Source of the DNA: an uncultured Actinomycetes bacterium
GTDB lineage: Bacteria > Actinomycetota > Actinomycetes > S36-B12 > UBA5976
Direction of reading: 5' to 3'
NCBI GenBank assembly: GCA_937896305.1
Contig: CALBND010000115.1
Coordinates: 1-11,683 of the forward strand
DNA: 11,683 nt
Shown here: positions 7,398 through 11,683 of the stretch, piece after piece
Numbering within the stretch: the stretch's first letter is position 1
Layout: every line of letters begins with the position of its first letter
The notes under the pieces: generated by a model
Database searches by the model: none
What the model was told of the DNA's origin: nothing
Seen by the model: only the letters and a program-made list of their open reading frames with translations
Position numbers and translations under genes: made by a program

Positions 7398-8078
7398 TTC
7401 ATTAATTTCTGCAAGTAATTCCTGATGAATTTGTTTCAAATCTGCGATATTTAGTCCCGCTAGATTCTTAAGAATTTTCATCCCAATTCTTGAATCAAGC
7501 AGGACTCTTTCTGGCACAGCAATGGTAGGAATTCCTGCTCCTAGCGAACTAGTCACTCCAGTGTTTGAATCTTCAAACACTAAACATTCTTTGGGGTCAA
7601 GTTTCAATACTTCACAAGCATGTAAATATGGATCAGGATGTGGTTTAGTTCTGGGTAGATCATCAGAAGTTACAGAAAATGCAAAGTATTCTTCAAGGTT
7701 AGAACTTGCTAGTAATGCATCGGCTAGATATCTGTTTGAGGCGGTTACTAAAACCATTGGTATTTTCATTTTCTTTGCTTCAATAAAAATCTCTTTCCAC
7801 CCAGGTTGTAATTTAGGTGGATCACTTACAAAACTATGGTGCACACAATCAACAACTTCTTGAAATATCTCGGAAGCATTTGAATTAGATTTTGCTGCCA
7901 TGTATTCAATCACTCGTTCTAGTGGTCCGCCCACAGCTTGATTTTGATCTTCTTCATTCCACGTCGAACCATGATTTTGCATAACCTTTATTTCACAAGT
8001 CCACCATCGGGTTTCAGTTTCGACGAGCGTGCCATCCATGTCGATCAATAAAGCACGCAAAGTAAAAACCCCTTTCAT
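7392..8078 (-). CDS. HAD-superfamily phosphatase (beta-phosphoglucomutase/phosphatase type)
   Basis: Probable soluble phosphohydrolase; substrate unknown. All four HAD motifs are present: I, LLIDMDGTLVE with the two catalytic aspartates; II, VLVTASN; III, lysine of TKPHPDPY; IV, CLVFEDSNTGV. The cap domain between motifs I and II is helical, as in subfamily IA. The frame stays open to 8153, but the extra N-terminal residues do not resemble HAD proteins. Two starts are realistic: ATG 8078 (228 residues), or TTG 8060 (222 residues), which begins MRALLIDMDGTLVE as in homologues and has AAAGGGG eight bases upstream. I give the ATG but consider TTG about equally likely. The gene converges on the recB-like gene and diverges from the PAC2 gene. 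Confidence 0.87.
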   Translation of the reverse strand: MKGVFTLRALLIDMDGTLVETETRWWTCEIKVMQNHGSTWNEEDQNQAVGGPLERVIEYMAAKSNSNASEIFQEVVDCVHHSFVSDPPKLQPGWKEIFIEAKKMKIPMVLVTASNRYLADALLASSNLEEYFAFSVTSDDLPRTKPHPDPYLHACEVLKLDPKECLVFEDSNTGVTSSLGAGIPTIAVPERVLLDSRIGMKILKNLAGLNIADLKQIHQELLAEINEL

Positions 8079-8177
8079 GGGTAGATTCCAGGCTGAATAA
8101 ACGCCGGATGTGATCTGCAAACTAACTACCTGAGAGACTACTTTGTAGATCAAGAATTTAATTACATTGAATCAGAG

Positions 8178-9041
8178 ATGAGGCGTGTGAGTATCGAAAT
8201 CAAAAGCATCAAAGGCTATTTGGCTCAAAACCCTGTTGCTATCTGTGGGTTTCTAGGATGGAACGATGCTGCAGAGACTGCTTCAAATGTAATTGATCAT
8301 TTAATTGAAGTTTGGGACGCCACAGAAATAGCTTCTTTCGATCCAGATAATTATTATGATTATCAAGTAGCCCGTCCCCGCGTCAGATTAAATGATGAGG
8401 GTTCCCGAATTATTGATTGGCCAACCACAAAAATATTTTTAGCAGATCCCCCAGGCTCCCCTAATCCAATTCTTCTTGTCCAAGGAATTGAACCAAACAT
8501 GAAATGGCGCACATATGTTGCTGAGCTTTTAGATATCTTTGACGACTATGAAACTTCGTTAATAATCTCTTGTGGCGCTCTCCTAGCTGATGCTCCTCAT
8601 ACAAGACCGGTTCCTGTTACGACTGTTGCCGCAACCCCGGAATTAAGTGATGCACTTGATTTAGAACAGTCAACTTACGAAGGCCCAACTGGAATAATTG
8701 GTGTCTTACAAGATGCTGCAAGTGTTCGAGAAGTTGCAAGTGTTTCGATTTGGGCAGCAATCCCACATTACGTATCATCACCTCCTAACCCAAAAGGTAC
8801 TTTAGCGATAATTTCCAGACTTGAAGATTTATTAGATATAGCAATCCCACTTGATGATTTAGTAGATGAATCACGTGCTTGGCAAGATGGCGTTGACGAG
8901 TTAGCTGCAGATGACGACGAGATTAGTGATTACGTCAACAGACTTGAAACAACAGTAGATGCCTCTGATTTACCCGAAGCAAGTGGAGAAGCTATCGCTC
9001 GTGAGTTTGAACGTTATTTAAAACGACGAACTAAAGATTAG
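8178..9041 (+). CDS. PAC2-family protein (proteasome assembly chaperone-like)
   Basis: Belongs to the PAC2 family by VAICGFLGWNDAAETASNVI (21-40), FDPDNYYDYQVARPRV (54-69), ILLVQGIEPNMKWRTY (98-113), and the central SCGALLADAPHTRPVPV (130-146) with YEGPTGIIGVL (166-176). Its 287 residues fit actinobacterial members such as Rv2125. The eukaryotic and archaeal relatives help assemble 20S proteasomes; the role of bacterial members is not established. The acidic C-terminal part (about 225-287) is predicted helical. Lysine is scarce (seven residues), unlike the lysine-rich products around it, and the DNA looks less AT-rich. TACATT (8163-8168) could be a -10 box for a near-leaderless mRNA. GTG 8187 (MSIEIK) is an alternative start. 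The end overlaps convergent pgi by four bases. Confidence 0.88.
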   Translation: MRRVSIEIKSIKGYLAQNPVAICGFLGWNDAAETASNVIDHLIEVWDATEIASFDPDNYYDYQVARPRVRLNDEGSRIIDWPTTKIFLADPPGSPNPILLVQGIEPNMKWRTYVAELLDIFDDYETSLIISCGALLADAPHTRPVPVTTVAATPELSDALDLEQSTYEGPTGIIGVLQDAASVREVASVSIWAAIPHYVSSPPNPKGTLAIISRLEDLLDIAIPLDDLVDESRAWQDGVDELAADDDEISDYVNRLETTVDASDLPEASGEAIAREFERYLKRRTKD

Positions 9042-10642
9042 ATATCTTTTAAATATTCAGATATTTGTTTTTCTGTTGAAGAATCAAATTTGCTATTATC
9101 TCCATTGATTCTATTTTTTACTGTGATCGCGTTTTCTTTACCCAGTTCAACTCCCCACTGATCAAATGAGTTAATACCTAAAATGAACCCCTGATAAATA
9201 ACACTTGTCTCATAGAAAGCCACTAATTTTCCGATAATTTCTGCCTTTAGTTCAGGCAACATAATCGTAATTGAGGGCCTATTGCCCTTCATCTCCTTAT
9301 GTTTTATTAGATCTCTAGATGTTTTTTCAGCAATTAATTCCTTTTTATTTTTTCCGAAGGCTAAAACTGCAGATTGAGCTATTGCATTGGACATTAAATT
9401 ATCAGCGAAATCTTTAAGTTTACCCTTGTTTCTTTTGACAGTAATGAAGTCAGTTGGAATAACGTCTGATCCTTGGTGCAGCATTTGAAAAAATGAATGT
9501 TGTGAATTAGTTCCAGCTTCTCCAAAAACTACAGGGGCTGTTCTCACTTTCACTGAATTTCCATCTATATCCACGGACTTACCGTTACTTTCCATCCACA
9601 ATTGTTGTAGATAAGAAGGAAATTTTTCTAAAGCTGAAGAGTAAGGAATTACTGCTAATGCTGAGTAATTCATAAAATTCATGTTCCAAATATTTATTAC
9701 AGCATGCAATAATGAAGGGTTTGTGTCATCGGGTGAAACCAATAATTGTTTATCAAAATCAGCTGCACCCTTTTGAATTTCGAGAAATATTTCTGGTCCA
9801 TATGTAATTGCGATAGTTATTCCAACAGAGCTAAGAACAGAGAATCTACCCCCAACCCAATCCCAGACCGGAAATATTCTTTCTTCACTTATTCCAAATT
9901 CCAAACATTTTTCTACAGCAGTACTAACAGCTATAAAGTGATTGCTAATTGCATTTTTTCCAAGTCTTTCTTGAATCCATATTCTGGCCTGATTTGCATT
10001 TGCTAGTGTTTCAATCGTCGTAAATGATTTGCTGGTAATTACAAATAAAGTTGTTTCTGGATCAAGTGAATTAATTATTTTTTCTATCTCGAAAGAATCG
10101 ATATTAGAAACAAAGTAATAATTTAATTGAGAATCATAATTATTCGAAAGGGCATGACATATCATTTCTGGACCTAAAGTGGATCCCCCAATACCAACAT
10201 TGACCACGTTGGTAAATTTCTTACCGGTGTATCCAAAAATATTCCCATTTCTAATATTTGTTGCAAAATTTAAAAAACTGGTTTGAGTGCTATCTATCTC
10301 TGCTGATCTCTTTTCCTGATTGGGTAGTAAATCTCTGCTTCTGAGCCACAAATGTCCTACTACACGATCTTCAGTTTTATTAATTTTCTCACCAGAAATC
10401 AATTCCGTGTAATGACTGCGTACTTTGCGTTCTTTTGTGAGTGTTAATAATGATGTCAAAATTTTTTTATTTATCATTGATTTACTAAAATCAAAGTTTA
10501 TTCCCGCAAGATTAGTGAATAGATAATCTATTCGATTTTTATCTTTAACAAATAAGTTTCTTAAATCTAATTTTTCACTTTTCGATAATTGCTTTAATTT
10601 AATCCAGGCCTTTGCTGAGACCAAATCTTTTGACTTTTTCAT
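9038..10642 (-). CDS. pgi: Glucose-6-phosphate isomerase
   Basis: Interconverts glucose 6-phosphate and fructose 6-phosphate in glycolysis and gluconeogenesis. Its 534 residues match the long bacterial type. Visible motifs: sugar-phosphate (SIS) loop VGIGGSTLGPE (149-159) and SKSFTTIET (204-212); family signature 1 DWVGGRFSVLSSVG (261-274); FGEAGTNSQHSFFQMLHQG (373-391) with catalytic E375 and H389; signature 2 GFILGINSFDQWGVELGK (485-502) ending in the active-site lysine K502. ATG start overlapping the mshC stop (ATGA), with AGGAG seven bases upstream inside mshC, so it is probably co-transcribed and translationally coupled with mshC. In M. tuberculosis pgi is elsewhere, so this placement is a local arrangement. 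No sign of damage. Confidence 0.96.
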   Translation of the reverse strand: MKKSKDLVSAKAWIKLKQLSKSEKLDLRNLFVKDKNRIDYLFTNLAGINFDFSKSMINKKILTSLLTLTKERKVRSHYTELISGEKINKTEDRVVGHLWLRSRDLLPNQEKRSAEIDSTQTSFLNFATNIRNGNIFGYTGKKFTNVVNVGIGGSTLGPEMICHALSNNYDSQLNYYFVSNIDSFEIEKIINSLDPETTLFVITSKSFTTIETLANANQARIWIQERLGKNAISNHFIAVSTAVEKCLEFGISEERIFPVWDWVGGRFSVLSSVGITIAITYGPEIFLEIQKGAADFDKQLLVSPDDTNPSLLHAVINIWNMNFMNYSALAVIPYSSALEKFPSYLQQLWMESNGKSVDIDGNSVKVRTAPVVFGEAGTNSQHSFFQMLHQGSDVIPTDFITVKRNKGKLKDFADNLMSNAIAQSAVLAFGKNKKELIAEKTSRDLIKHKEMKGNRPSITIMLPELKAEIIGKLVAFYETSVIYQGFILGINSFDQWGVELGKENAITVKNRINGDNSKFDSSTEKQISEYLKDI

Positions 10643-11683
10643 ACAATTACTCCTAATAGGTGGCGTAGCACTAAATCTAATCGGTAATCGGTTATCGAAT
10701 CTGAAAGGGTCGAACTATCTTGAAGAAGTTCAAATATAGCTGGAATATTTAAATTATTGAGTAACAATTCAGACACCATATTGTATTTGTCTTGTGATAA
10801 AAATCTATCCTTATTCGCAAAAAGGGAAGCAAAAATGACTTCTGCAGAAGTGATGCAAGTTGCATCATATTCCCAATCATCGGTCCATTTTTTGGACATA
10901 AGAAGAATTCTAATTACTTGTGCTGATACATCCTGTTTTATAAGCTCGTGAACAAAAACTAAATTACCTTTAGATTTCGACATTTTACTACCCTGGTAAG
11001 CAACCATTCCGACATGACAATAAGCATTCGCTAATTTTTTGCCAAACAATGATTTCGTTTGTTCTTCACACATTGAGTGGTGAGGAAATATTAAATCTTT
11101 CCCTCCCCCTTGTATATCTAAAGGTAACTCAGCAAATTTGTTTACAAGTGAAATACATTCAATGTGCCAGCCCGGTCTACCCTCACCGAAATTGAAATCC
11201 CATTTCGGTTCCTGCGGCAACGATTTCTTCCATATGACTGGATCTAGTTTGTTCTCTTTTCCCTGCCTGTCTGGGTCTCCACCTCTTTCTCGGGAGATAG
11301 TTACTAATTCTTCATCTGAGTATTTCGAGACTAATTTAGATCTATCAACAATATTTGTCTTAAAGTAAGTATGATCTCCTAATTCGTAGGTGAGATTTTT
11401 TGCAATAGAAGATGATATGTCTGTGGCTATTATTTCGATATTTTCAACCACTCCCACAAAACTTGTAGGGGCAATAATATTTAAAGCTTGCATATCGTCT
11501 CGATAAATATCTAATTGTAAATTTACGATTTCTTCCCAATTTTTGCCATCTCTTTTTGCTCTTTCAAATAAAGGGTCATCAATATCAGTTACATTTTGTA
11601 CGTAATTAACCTTCTTCCCCAATAAATGTAAAGCCCTAATCATCAGATCAAAAGTAAGGTATGTGACAGCGTGCCCTAAATGT
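10639..11683 (-). CDS. mshC: Cysteine:glucosaminyl-inositol ligase MshC (5' end outside window)
   Basis: Joins cysteine to glucosaminyl-inositol via a cysteinyl adenylate in mycothiol synthesis. It is a paralogue of cysteinyl-tRNA synthetase. The frame is open through the right edge; the first visible residues HLGHAVTYLTFDL hold the HIGH motif, so roughly 50 N-terminal residues are missing. KMSKS is at visible residues 233-237. WHIEC and FPHH mark zinc/cysteine-site residues. MshC rather than CysS is shown by NVTDIDDPLFERAKRDG, ERGGDPDRQGK, GMVAYQGSKMSKSKGN, and by the end about 120 residues after KMSKS at LLGVIV, without the anticodon-binding domain of CysS. The ATG at 11643 is internal, not the start. 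It overlaps pgi by four bases downstream. Mycothiol is an actinobacterial thiol, which supports the taxonomic call. Confidence 0.92.
   Translation of the reverse strand, partial: HLGHAVTYLTFDLMIRALHLLGKKVNYVQNVTDIDDPLFERAKRDGKNWEEIVNLQLDIYRDDMQALNIIAPTSFVGVVENIEIIATDISSSIAKNLTYELGDHTYFKTNIVDRSKLVSKYSDEELVTISRERGGDPDRQGKENKLDPVIWKKSLPQEPKWDFNFGEGRPGWHIECISLVNKFAELPLDIQGGGKDLIFPHHSMCEEQTKSLFGKKLANAYCHVGMVAYQGSKMSKSKGNLVFVHELIKQDVSAQVIRILLMSKKWTDDWEYDATCITSAEVIFASLFANKDRFLSQDKYNMVSELLLNNLNIPAIFELLQDSSTLSDSITDYRLDLVLRHLLGVIV
10650..10654 (-). promoter_or_regulatory. Ribosome binding site for pgi inside the mshC coding end
   Basis: AGGAG on the minus strand lies seven bases before the pgi ATG (10640-10642) and within the last codons of mshC. 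It supports the pgi start and re-initiation at the ATGA overlap. Confidence 0.6.

Noticed and set aside
8079..8153. N-terminal extension of the HAD gene
   Set aside because: It would run through the divergent promoter gap, does not resemble HAD N-termini and has no ribosome site; a later start is more likely.
10639..11683. Cysteinyl-tRNA synthetase CysS
   Set aside because: The HIGH and KMSKS motifs are shared, but the MshC-specific segments and the absent anticodon-binding C-terminus fit MshC better.

Overview
The window suggests a streamlined, AT-rich actinobacterium. The evidence is a complete Pup-ligation cassette next to a mycothiol gene (mshC), both typical of Actinobacteria, together with AT-rich coding sequence, overlapping genes and almost no intergenic DNA. 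A planktonic lineage of the Ca. Actinomarina or Nanopelagicales kind would fit, but that assignment is inference from composition and compactness.

Layout. Positions 1-6529 (minus strand, read right to left) look like one operon: trmI, arc/mpa, dop, pup, pafA, pafB. pafB runs off the left edge. Gaps are 38 bp or less except for 53 bp between pup and pafA, and pafA/pafB overlap by one base. A 58-bp divergent region (6530-6587) separates this operon from a plus-strand RecB/Cas4-like Fe-S nuclease gene (6588-7397). That gene converges, with a 6-bp overlap, on a minus-strand HAD phosphatase gene (7392 to about 8078). A second divergent region of about 100 bp precedes a plus-strand PAC2-family gene (8178-9041). 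The PAC2 gene converges, with a 4-bp overlap, on a minus-strand mshC-pgi pair, and mshC runs off the right edge. There is no gene-free stretch over 300 bases. I saw no RNA gene, mobile element, CRISPR array or convincing terminator.

How the genes work together. Pup ends in Gly-Gly-Gln, so Dop must deamidate it before PafA can ligate it to target lysines. Dop also removes Pup, ARC/Mpa recognises and unfolds pupylated proteins, and PafB is half of the PafBC DNA-damage regulator encoded beside the system. The main anomaly is that the 20S core genes prcB and prcA, which normally sit between pup and pafA, are absent. The ATPase also lacks the C-terminal Gln-Tyr-Leu tail that docks it to the core. 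The two losses together suggest pupylation uncoupled from proteasomal degradation, as known in Corynebacterium. A PAC2-family protein, related to proteasome assembly chaperones, is nevertheless kept nearby. The gene set (pafA, pup, dop, mpa, trmI, RecB-like, PAC2, mshC) follows the order of the Mycobacterium tuberculosis Rv2096c-Rv2130c neighbourhood, with genes lost and pgi and a HAD gene in between.
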